Assembly (NCBI GenBank): GCA_030616825.1
Contig: JAUWWO010000031.1
Coordinates: forward strand, 1-6,387
Reading direction: 5' to 3'
DNA: 6,387 bases
From: Candidatus Margulisiibacteriota bacterium
GTDB lineage: Bacteria; Margulisbacteria; WOR-1; JAUWWO01
In this document: positions 1-4,927 of the stretch, piece by piece
How positions within the stretch are numbered: the first letter of the stretch is position 1
Layout of the letters: the number at the start of each line of letters is the position of its first letter
The notes under the pieces: generated by a model
The model's database searches: none
The model's input: only the letters and a program-made list of their open reading frames with translations
Told to the model about the DNA's origin: nothing
Made by a program: the position numbers and the translations under genes

Positions 1-5
1 ACCTA

Positions 6-227
6 TTAGTACAACTTCGTCAGATAAGCGAACAACCTGGCAAAAACAGAATCCAGAAATATTACGAAAGCACCTGCAATGAAAACAATAAATAAAATTA
101 TAAGAGTTGCAACCAGTACATACTGCCTCCCCGGCCAGATTACCTTTTTGCCCTCGGCCCTGGTTTCCTTCAAGAAAGTAGAAGCAGCTGAAATCCCATC
201 CCTTACAAAAGACAAACTTAATTTCAT
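6..227 (-). CDS. secE: Preprotein translocase subunit SecE
   Basis: SecE is the small essential membrane subunit of the SecYEG channel, where it clamps the two halves of SecY. The 73-residue product has the compact single-span form usual outside the Gammaproteobacteria. An amphipathic N-terminal helix carries the family pattern E-x(2,3)-KVIWP at about residues 22-32 (ETRAEGKKVIWPGR), followed by one long hydrophobic span at about residues 37-62. The ATG start is supported by AAGGAG at 239-244, 11 nt upstream. The gene follows tRNA-Trp by 25 nt and lies downstream of rpmG, the conserved order that normally continues into nusG; the stop codon is only 5 nt from the window edge. No separate promoter is visible, so co-transcription from the rpmG promoter is likely. 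Identification rests on motif, size and neighbours together. Confidence 0.95.
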   Translation of the reverse strand: MKLSLSFVRDGISAASTFLKETRAEGKKVIWPGRQYVLVATLIILFIVFIAGAFVIFLDSVFARLFAYLTKLY

Positions 228-252
228 GAAATCGTTTGCTCCTTAATTGAAA

Positions 253-325
253 CAGGCCTGGCCGGGCTCGAACCGACAACCACTGGTTTTGGAGACCAGC
301 GCTCTCCCAATTGAGCTACAGGCCT
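253..325 (-). tRNA. trnW: tRNA-Trp (anticodon CCA)
   Basis: A complete 73-nt cloverleaf can be folded. The acceptor stem is AGGCCTG with CAGGCCT. The D-arm is GCTC/GAGC with an AATTGGGA loop. The anticodon arm is CTGGT-CTCCAAA-ACCAG with anticodon CCA. A 5-nt variable loop follows, then a T-arm GTCGG-TTCGAGC-CCGGC with one G-U pair. The discriminator base is G73, as expected for bacterial tRNA-Trp. The 3' CCA is not encoded (GTT follows the acceptor stem), so it must be added after transcription. The gene lies between rpmG and secE, its classical bacterial position. It is the only intact tRNA here; a degraded second copy lies upstream at 464-541. Confidence 0.97.
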
Positions 326-375
326 TTAAACCCTTTAATTATTATTTCAAGTCCGAATCTATAACCGCCGGTTTT

Positions 376-388
376 GCCTGCCCGCCGT
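376..388. repeat. Fragment of GC-rich dispersed repeat
   Basis: GCCTGCCCGCCGT differs by one base from the left arm of the insert at 486-498 (GCCTGTCCGCCGT). It stands alone in an otherwise AT-rich spacer, so it is probably a decayed piece of the same repeat family. With only 13 nt, chance similarity is possible. Confidence 0.45.
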
Positions 389-445
389 TACAGAAAAGTC
401 CGACTAGAATCAATTAACTATAAATATTCTACTCAACAATCTTAA

Positions 446-460
446 CCTGCTACCGGCAGG
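446..460. repeat. Small GC-rich palindrome (CCTGC...GCAGG)
   Basis: CCTGCTACCGGCAGG forms a 5-bp stem with a 5-nt loop. It abuts the broken tRNA-Trp copy exactly where homology to the intact tRNA stops, in the anticodon loop. It therefore looks like a second element inserted into, or fused onto, that copy. Confidence 0.5.
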
Positions 461-463
461 CGG

Positions 464-541
464 GGAGACCAGCGCTCTCCCAGTTGCCTGTCCGCCGTAG
501 TCCCGAGCTTGTCGAGGGACGAAGGCGGAAGCTACTGGCCT
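464..541 (-). pseudogene. tRNA-Trp remnant split by a 43-bp insert
   Basis: Two blocks match the intact tRNA-Trp at 253-325. Block 464-486 matches 291-313 at 22 of 23 positions, covering the anticodon-loop start, anticodon stem 5' strand and D-arm. Block 530-541 matches 314-325 at 11 of 12, covering the acceptor 5' strand and the start of the D-arm. Between them 43 nt (487-529) are inserted at the exact point where the two blocks would join. Homology also ends at 464 next to a GC-rich palindrome; beyond it only a weak, unconvincing resemblance to a T-arm remains (about 428-450). With the D-stem split and no acceptor 3' strand, it cannot fold as a working tRNA. The likely history is tandem duplication of tRNA-Trp followed by repeat insertion. 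Confidence 0.85.
487..529. repeat. 43-bp palindromic insert in the tRNA copy
   Basis: The insert has nested complementary arms: TCCGCC (491-496) with GGCGGA (524-529), and GTCCC (500-504) with GGGAC (516-520), around a loop of about 11 nt. Its borders are defined by the interrupted tRNA homology, so the element length of about 43 nt is directly readable. It carries no reading frame and must have been moved by something else. In size and shape it is REP- or MITE-like. Confidence 0.75.
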
Positions 542-572
542 ACAAAGTAATTTTTCAATTGCACAATTAAAC

Positions 573-615
573 AATGACCAATTAAAATGAATAATTTTTT
601 CCTTAATTGGTCATT
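573..615. repeat. AT-rich 13-bp perfect inverted repeat
   Basis: AATGACCAATTAA (573-585) is the exact reverse complement of TTAATTGGTCATT (603-615), with a 17-nt loop. The 5' side, read as 571-582 (ACAATGACCAAT), can instead pair with ATTGGCCATTGT at 621-632 with one mismatch, so two hairpins compete. It lies 18 nt downstream of the rpmG stop, between rpmG and the tRNA. Reading in the rpmG direction, only a weak GTTTAATT tract follows, so it is a poor intrinsic terminator; it may protect or help process the rpmG-tRNA transcript. The words ATTGGTCATT and ATTGGCCATT suggest a decayed short tandem repeat. Confidence 0.7.
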
Positions 616-633
616 AAATCATTGGCCATTGTG

Positions 634-783
634 TCATTTATGTTCTTTATGCTTCGTGTGTTTCCTGCAAAACCTACAATACTTGGAAAGCTCAAGCTTC
701 CCGGTAGTCGTCTTTTTATTCTTTGTCGTCGTGTAATTTCTTCTTTTGCACTCAGTACAGGCAAGAGCAATTATATCTCTCAT
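634..783 (-). CDS. rpmG: 50S ribosomal protein L33
   Basis: This small gene encodes a 49-residue protein starting [20 protein letters not shown] and ending in a lysine- and histidine-rich tail ([10 protein letters not shown]). Length, basic charge, the central [11 protein letters not shown] segment and two CxxC pairs (C9/C12 and C36/C39) identify L33 of the zinc-binding, cysteine-containing type, a component of the large ribosomal subunit near the E site. The ATG is the only sensible start. Purine-rich GGA lies about 9 nt upstream and GAAAGG about 13 nt upstream, so the ribosome site is modest. It is the first gene after the perfect promoter at 890-918, with a leader of about 100 nt, and heads the rpmG-trnW-secE group. 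The stop is TGA. The CxxC form implies that zinc is needed, unlike the C-minus paralogues induced under zinc starvation; no second L33 gene is present here. Confidence 0.96.
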   Translation of the reverse strand: MRDIIALACTECKRRNYTTTKNKKTTTGKLELSKYCRFCRKHTKHKEHK

Positions 784-889
784 AAGCAAATTCCAGCCTT
801 TCAAAAGACAATACGACCACCTTTTACCAAAATCTTTGAGAATTTTTGGCGGTCTAACAAAAAAATCTTTTTTTAGCGAACAAGCGGCT

Positions 890-918
890 ATTATAGAGAT
901 GTGTCAGGGGCTTGTCAA
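890..918 (-). promoter_or_regulatory. Consensus sigma70-type promoter for rpmG
   Basis: On the minus strand a perfect -35 box TTGACA (913-918) and a perfect -10 box TATAAT (890-895) are separated by 17 nt. The predicted start is near 883, giving a leader of about 100 nt before rpmG. A full match to both hexamers with optimal spacing suits a highly expressed ribosomal and translocase gene group. Confidence 0.9.
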
Positions 919-935
919 GGGGTTTTTTTGAAAAA

Positions 936-952
936 AGCAAAGGATTTTTGCT
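936..952 (-). terminator. Likely rho-independent terminator after hom
   Basis: On the minus strand AGCAAA-AATCC-TTTGCT is followed directly by five T residues (931-935). It starts 17 nt after the hom stop codon and ends just before the rpmG promoter, where a terminator is expected. The stem is short (6 bp) and GC-poor, so it may be inefficient. Confidence 0.5.
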
Positions 953-969
953 GGGAAAAATGTGGAGAT

Positions 970-2259
970 TTATCCAGAAGTTACCCTTATGACATTGCAG
1001 ACTTCTTTAATCACTGAAAGCCTCTTGATCCTGGAAATCGCTCGCATAAGATTCCTTTCGCATACCCCGTGAATCAAAATAACGATGGTCGCTACATTCC
1101 CCACCGTCTCCTTCTGCACTACGGCCTGGATACTCACCTTCTCATCGGAAAAAGCTTTGGAGATGCCAGCCAGCACCCCAAACTTGTCTGGAGCCCGGAG
1201 CCTTACATAATATCTGCTTTTTATATCTCCGATCTTTCTAAATTTTATTTTTCTCAAACCTGTCCAAGCAGCAGGACTATCGCCACAAACCAGCCTTTTT
1301 GCAATCTCAACGATATCACCGATTACAGCAGAAGAAGTTGGATTCCCACCTGCTCCCTGGGCGGAGAAAAGGACTTCACCCACAGGAAATCCTTTCACGT
1401 ATACCGCATTTGCTGCTCCAGAGATTGAAGCAAGACGATGAGATCGAGGGAGAAGCATTGGGTGAACTCTTACCTCCAACTCACCCTGGACCAATTTCGC
1501 AACTGCCAGGAGCTTAATCACATAACCGATATCCTTCGCGTACTTTACGTCCTCCTGTGATATCCTCCCGATCCCCTCGACATAAACATCCTTCATCTTA
1601 ACCTCTGCTCCAAAAGCGATCGAAGCAAGAATTACAGATTTATAAGCCGAATCATACCCCTCGACATCCATTCGCGGATTTGCTTCAGCAAACCCTTCTC
1701 TGATGGCTTCAGATAGAGCTTCCTTAAATTCCATTTGAGACTCAGTCATCCTGGATAGGATATAATTAGTAGTACCATTCACTATCCCGTACATAAGGCT
1801 AATCTCGTTCCCCGAAAGATCGTCTCTCAAAGGACCGATTATTGGCGTGCCACCACAAACTGCACCCTCAAAAAGCACTGATACATTACTCTGTCTTGCT
1901 GCATCTAGTATTACCTTGAGGTGTTTGGCCATGACCTCCTTGTTTGAGGTAACGACGCTTTTTCGATGTGCAATCGAATCAAGAATGATTTTGCGTGCAG
2001 GATTTTCTCCGCCGATCGACTCAACAACAATATCTATCTTGGGATCAGATGTTATGTCCTGGGCCCTCCGCGAAACCTTGAGCCCCATCGATCTTGCCTT
2101 CTTTAAGGCGCTGGATGACTTATCGACAACCAGCTTAACCCTAACTGGCGCTCCAACATGCTCGGCCACCCTCGAAGAGTTCTTTTTAAGATTTTTAGCA
2201 ATAGAACTCCCTATATTCCCAAACCCTATTATTCCAATGTTAACGACTTTCTTCTTCAT
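970..2259 (-). CDS. hom: Homoserine dehydrogenase with C-terminal ACT domain
   Basis: This enzyme reduces aspartate 4-semialdehyde to homoserine with NAD(P)H, the branch step toward threonine and methionine. The 429-residue product has the usual monofunctional length and domain order. A Rossmann domain comes first, with GFGNIG at 12-17 and the conserved SNKE at 105-108. The catalytic domain has GIVNGTTNYILSRM at 158-171 and DVEGYDSAYK at 198-207, which supplies Asp203 and Lys207. An ACT domain follows at about 350-425 (YYVRLRAPDKFGVLAGI...), typical of feedback control by threonine. I chose the ATG at 2257-2259 because AAGGA (2267-2271) lies 7 nt upstream; a TTG 18 nt further upstream would start inside prs and bury this site. 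The gene follows prs by 10 nt and its ribosome site overlaps the prs stop, so the two are co-transcribed and probably translationally coupled. No kinase domain is fused. Confidence 0.96.
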   Translation of the reverse strand: MKKKVVNIGIIGFGNIGSSIAKNLKKNSSRVAEHVGAPVRVKLVVDKSSSALKKARSMGLKVSRRAQDITSDPKIDIVVESIGGENPARKIILDSIAHRKSVVTSNKEVMAKHLKVILDAARQSNVSVLFEGAVCGGTPIIGPLRDDLSGNEISLMYGIVNGTTNYILSRMTESQMEFKEALSEAIREGFAEANPRMDVEGYDSAYKSVILASIAFGAEVKMKDVYVEGIGRISQEDVKYAKDIGYVIKLLAVAKLVQGELEVRVHPMLLPRSHRLASISGAANAVYVKGFPVGEVLFSAQGAGGNPTSSAVIGDIVEIAKRLVCGDSPAAWTGLRKIKFRKIGDIKSRYYVRLRAPDKFGVLAGISKAFSDEKVSIQAVVQKETVGNVATIVILIHGVCERNLMRAISRIKRLSVIKEVCNVIRVTSG

Positions 2260-2266
2260 AGTCTTT

Positions 2267-2271
2267 TCCTT
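2267..2271 (-). promoter_or_regulatory. Ribosome binding site deciding the hom start
   Basis: AAGGA on the minus strand, 7 nt before the ATG at 2257-2259, overlaps the prs TAA stop (TAAGGA). It supports the internal ATG over the upstream TTG and implies that ribosomes ending prs can restart on hom. Confidence 0.8.
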
Positions 2272-3217
2272 AATCAAACAACGAACTTATCGACTGATTC
2301 TTATAATTCCTGTTTATGGCTTCGCCAAAAAGCTCCGCCACGGAGAGCACTTTAAACTCAGGAAGTTGTTTTTCTTTCGATAGCGGAATTGTATCCGTAA
2401 TAACAACCTCTTTAAATTTCGCGGCTTTAAGCTTTTGTATCGCTGGCCCGGAAAGGATCCCGTGAGTGGCAACAAGATAAATATCCGGGTTGCACCCGAG
2501 GGATCTTAAGGTCTCCACTCCCCTGGTAGCGGTACCAGCAGTGTCTATCATGTCGTCAACAATCAGAACGGTCTTGCCCTTAACGTTTCCAACTACATGA
2601 AGCACGTCTGTTTTCTGCTGCTCTGGTCTTGTCTTATGAATTACCGCAAGTTTTGCTCCAATCCGATCTCCAAGTTTTTTCGATGTCTTTGCTCTACCTA
2701 AATCCGGAGCAACCACCACAACGTCCTTTAATTTCTTTGACTTTATATAATTCGCAAGTATTGGAGTGGCTGTCAGGTGATCTACCGGGATATCAAAAAA
2801 TCCCTGGATCTGATCCGAATGCAGGTCCATTGTGATCACACGATCGATTCCAGCTATTGTGAGCAGATCGGCGATAAGCCGCGCGGATATCGGCTCCCTT
2901 GAAGCTGACTTTTTATCCTGTCTTGCATATCCAAAGTGCGGAATAACTGCAGTAATGGACTTAGCTGAGGCCCGCTTCAAGGCATCTACTATTATAAATA
3001 GCTCTATCAAGTCCTCGTTGACGTTTTGGGTGCAGGTCTGAACAACGACGGTGGACTGCCCGCGGACGTTCTCCCTTATCCGGGCGTAGGTTTCCCCACC
3101 GCTGAACTTGGACTTCTTGATCTCTCCAGGCTTAATTCCAATGAATTTAACAATTGATTCTGTAAGTTTTGAGTGTGAACTGCCGGAGAATACTCTCAAA
3201 TCACTATTTGGGGTCAT
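2270..3217 (-). CDS. prs: Ribose-phosphate pyrophosphokinase (PRPP synthetase)
   Basis: The enzyme transfers pyrophosphate from ATP to ribose 5-phosphate. The product PRPP feeds purine, pyrimidine, histidine, tryptophan and NAD synthesis in the cytosol. The 315-residue length matches class I bacterial enzymes. Motifs in order are: the ATP-binding region FGYARQDKKSASREPISARL (95-114); the metal-binding signature DLHSDQIQGFFDIPVDHL (131-148) with His133; APDLG (170-174) leading into the flexible catalytic loop; and the PRPP-binding loop VDDMIDTAGT (220-229). The loop reads GRAKTSKK where many relatives have GGVVRARA, an acceptable but less common variant. The ATG start has AAAGGCGG (3225-3232) 7 nt upstream. 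It is transcribed from the promoter at 3259-3287 and shares its message with hom. Confidence 0.96.
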   Translation of the reverse strand: MTPNSDLRVFSGSSHSKLTESIVKFIGIKPGEIKKSKFSGGETYARIRENVRGQSTVVVQTCTQNVNEDLIELFIIVDALKRASAKSITAVIPHFGYARQDKKSASREPISARLIADLLTIAGIDRVITMDLHSDQIQGFFDIPVDHLTATPILANYIKSKKLKDVVVVAPDLGRAKTSKKLGDRIGAKLAVIHKTRPEQQKTDVLHVVGNVKGKTVLIVDDMIDTAGTATRGVETLRSLGCNPDIYLVATHGILSGPAIQKLKAAKFKEVVITDTIPLSKEKQLPEFKVLSVAELFGEAINRNYKNQSISSLFD

Positions 3218-3258
3218 GTATGTACCGCCTTTCCAACTAATCTTAATGAAGCAATTGA

Positions 3259-3287
3259 ATTATATCATTGAAGGTGTTGGTGTTCAA
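3259..3287 (-). promoter_or_regulatory. Promoter for the prs-hom operon
   Basis: On the minus strand TTGAAC (3282-3287, 4 of 6 to consensus) and a perfect TATAAT (3259-3264) are 17 nt apart. The predicted start near 3252 gives a leader of about 35 nt ending in a good ribosome site. It lies in the 112-nt gap after miaB. Confidence 0.75.
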
Positions 3288-3294
3288 CTTATTA

Positions 3295-3375
3295 CCCTCA
3301 CCCTGTTTTTTCAAATTCCCTGCTTTTCTTCAACGTCCCTCTCCCTTAGTAAGGGAGAGGGAAAGAGGGTGAGGG
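3295..3375. repeat. Palindromic repeat element across the miaB 3' end
   Basis: The outer arms CCCTCACCCT (3295-3304) and AGGGTGAGGG (3366-3375) are perfect 10-bp inverted repeats. Inside is an 11-bp-arm palindrome at 3337-3361 (CCCTCTCCCTT...AAGGGAGAGGG). The right arms are 4 nt apart and the left arms 32 nt apart, so the element is asymmetric. It covers the last codons and the stop of miaB, encoding the tail HPLSLSLTKGEGR. No T-run follows on the minus strand, so it is not a typical intrinsic terminator. It resembles a MITE or a mobile palindromic unit. Confidence 0.7.
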
Positions 3376-4661
3376 TTTCCCTCCAGCACCCAAGATTTTG
3401 CACATTTAATCTTCACATTCATCAACTTACCAACCAACGACTTATCCCCTGAAAATTTAACGACCTTATTCGTCCTTGTCCTCCCGATATTCGGCTCATC
3501 GACAAGTATTTCAACGGTTTTTTCAACGAGTTTCTGGTTTTTGGCAAAAGCCATTTCTTCTACAACTTTCATGACTTCCTGAAGGCGTTCGGCTTTAACA
3601 TTGTCAGGCAGTTTATCTTTCATTTTAGAGGCAGCTGTATATGGCCTATCAGAATAAGCTGCGGTGTTGACCAGGTCGAATTCAAGCTCCTTGATCGCTT
3701 TGAGGGTGTTTTCAAACTGTTTATCTGTCTCTCCAGGGAAACCAACTACAACATCAGAAGTAATGCTGGCTTCAGGAATTTTATCCCTGATTTTCTCTAC
3801 AAGTCTCCGGTAATAATCAAGATCATAACCCCTGTTCATCTTCTTTAATATCTCGTCATCTCCCGACTGGATGGGAAGATGGAAATATTCGCAAACTTTT
3901 GGAAGTTCTTTGACTGCTTGAATAATATCGTCGGTCATATCTCTTGGATGCGAAGTCAAAAATCGAATTCTCTTAATACCATCGATTTTATGGATATCTT
4001 CAAGCAGCCTAGCTAATCCCGCTCCCCGCTCCCCGCTCCCCGTTCCCCGTTTCCCGTACGAATTCACATTCTGCCCCAACAATACTATTTCCTTAAACAC
4101 ATCTTTATCTAATTCCTCAATCTCTCGGATTATATCCTCTTTCGGTCTACTCACTTCTCTTCCACGAACATAAGGGACGATGCAAAATGAACAATAGTTG
4201 TCACAGCCATACATTATAGATATGTATGCAACAGTTGAGGGTTTGCGGGTTTGAGGCAGGTTTCGGAGCTCTGGGTTACATGTTTCAATAAACACCCCGG
4301 TTTTCGATTTTCGATTAACGATTAACGATTCCAGCTCATGCAGACTACCCGGGCTGAGCAGGAAATCAACAAATGGAAATTTAGTTAAAAGATTATTTTT
4401 CTCCTGCTGCGGAAGGCAGCCGCAGATGCCGATTTTCAAGTCCGGCTTTTGCTGTTTAAGTTCCTTGAGCCCGTAGACGAAACCGTATGCTTTGTTTTCT
4501 GCTTTTTGTCTGACGGTGCAGGTGTTAACCAGAATAACTCCTGCGTCCTCTGCTTTTACAGCTTCCTTATATCCTATGGACTCAAGAACTCCCGCAAGGA
4601 CCTCAGAGTCGTTTTTGTTCATCTGACATCCGTAGGTTTTAATAAAATAGCGTTTTGGCAC
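3330..4661 (-). CDS. miaB: tRNA-2-methylthio-N6-dimethylallyladenosine synthase MiaB
   Basis: MiaB is a radical-SAM iron-sulfur enzyme that adds a methylthio group to isopentenyl-adenosine at position 37 of tRNAs reading UNN codons, tRNA-Trp being a typical substrate in bacteria. The 443 residues show: an N-terminal methylthiotransferase domain with cluster ligands C12 (TYGCQMNKNDSE), C48 (NTCTV) and C82; the radical-SAM motif C153-x3-C157-x2-C160 (GCDNYCSFC); the MiaB-type GQNVNSYG (196-203), separating it from RimO; SHPRDM (238-242) and HLPIQSGDD; and a TRAM domain at about 375-428. The GTG start is the only canonical one after the in-frame stop at 4695-4697, and no Shine-Dalgarno is visible. 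Two simple repeats (4021-4055, 4301-4330) encode variable-loop residues, and the last 15 residues come from a palindromic repeat. The catalytic motifs are intact, so activity is expected. Confidence 0.96.
   Translation of the reverse strand: MPKRYFIKTYGCQMNKNDSEVLAGVLESIGYKEAVKAEDAGVILVNTCTVRQKAENKAYGFVYGLKELKQQKPDLKIGICGCLPQQEKNNLLTKFPFVDFLLSPGSLHELESLIVNRKSKTGVFIETCNPELRNLPQTRKPSTVAYISIMYGCDNYCSFCIVPYVRGREVSRPKEDIIREIEELDKDVFKEIVLLGQNVNSYGKRGTGSGERGAGLARLLEDIHKIDGIKRIRFLTSHPRDMTDDIIQAVKELPKVCEYFHLPIQSGDDEILKKMNRGYDLDYYRRLVEKIRDKIPEASITSDVVVGFPGETDKQFENTLKAIKELEFDLVNTAAYSDRPYTAASKMKDKLPDNVKAERLQEVMKVVEEMAFAKNQKLVEKTVEILVDEPNIGRTRTNKVVKFSGDKSLVGKLMNVKIKCAKSWVLEGNPHPLSLSLTKGEGR
4021..4055. repeat. 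Five 7-bp tandem repeats inside miaB
   Basis: On the plus strand the units are GCTCCCC three times, then GTTCCCC, then GTTTCCC. The period of 7 is not a multiple of 3, so successive units are read in different frames. They encode about residues 204-215 of MiaB (KRGTGSGERGAG), a variable loop just after NVNSYG. The reading frame is preserved overall. The repeat could change length by slippage. Confidence 0.8.
4301..4330. repeat. CGATT-type tandem repeat inside miaB
   Basis: The plus strand reads TTTTCGATTTTCGATTAACG followed by ATTAACGATT. These are repeats of about 7 nt (TTTCGAT and TAACGAT units). They encode IVNRKSKT at about residues 114-121, the linker between the N-terminal and radical-SAM domains. 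The frame is kept. Confidence 0.7.
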
Positions 4662-4668
4662 GGGGTTA

Positions 4669-4698
4669 ATTATAGCAGATAAGAGCGTTAAATTTCAC
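4669..4698 (-). promoter_or_regulatory. miaB promoter, apparently giving a leaderless mRNA
   Basis: On the minus strand a perfect -10 box TATAAT (4669-4674) is followed by TAACCCC and then the GTG start. A possible -35 box GTGAAA (4693-4698, 4 of 6) lies 18 nt upstream. Transcription would begin at or within a base or two of the start codon. This explains the absence of a Shine-Dalgarno site. The -35 box is weak. Confidence 0.6.
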
Positions 4699-4809
4699 AT
4701 CATATGTTGGGGATTTCGACATTTTCCTGAATAAATTACAAGTAACTTGTTGGCACAAAAATTGCTGTTTTACTAAGCAGAAGGTGTTTAGTATTTTAGG
4801 GTAGGTGAA

Positions 4810-4886
4810 GGCAAGCGCATAAAGGACGCTGCGGATACTGAGCGAGCAAAGCGAGTCGAAGTAGAAGCCGGACGACTGCGATTGCC
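4810..4886. repeat. Large imperfect palindrome between orfB and miaB
   Basis: The outer arms GGCAAGCGCA (4810-4819) and TGCGATTGCC (4877-4886) pair at 9 of 10 positions. Inside, TACT (4836-4839) pairs with AGTA (4860-4863), around a core GAGCGAGCAAAGCGAGTCGA with short CGA/TCG complementarity. It is GC-richer than the flanks. GTATTT at about 4790-4795 and AAATAC further right may extend it. No T-run follows on the minus strand, so it is not an obvious terminator for the upstream genes. It is likely another dispersed palindromic repeat; a structured RNA is less likely. Confidence 0.6.
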
Positions 4887-4927
4887 GAGGGAGGGGGTAC
4901 AAATACTTAATTATCCGTAAAAACACG

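Noticed and set aside
464..541. The split tRNA as a functional intron-containing or split tRNA
   Set aside because: The insert sits in the D-arm, not at a known bacterial intron position, is far too short for a self-splicing intron, and the acceptor 3' strand is missing.
854..877. A7/T7 hairpin at the start of the rpmG leader as an attenuator
   Set aside because: The stem is only A-T pairs with a 2-nt loop and could not form stably; it is more likely low-complexity sequence.
607..931. Plus-strand reading frames opposite rpmG and its leader
   Set aside because: They are antisense to the clearly identified L33 gene and to its promoter; no motif or ribosome site supports them.
2260..2277. TTG at 2275-2277 as the hom start
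   Set aside because: It lies inside prs and would translate through the good AAGGA site; the ATG at 2257-2259 has correct spacing and gives a normal N-terminus.
1847..2383. A 178-codon plus-strand frame opposite hom and prs
   Set aside because: It spans the junction of two well-identified genes on the other strand and shows no family motif; it is a shadow of their codon pattern.
4772..4794. Hairpin TACTAAGC...GTTTAGTA followed by TTTT, as a terminator
   Set aside because: The T-run follows on the plus strand, where no gene is transcribed toward it; on the minus strand no T-run follows.
4666..4926. An 86-codon minus-strand reading frame before miaB
   Set aside because: It runs through the palindrome at 4810-4886 and the miaB promoter, lacks a ribosome site and has no protein-like pattern; its middle is a translation of the repeat.
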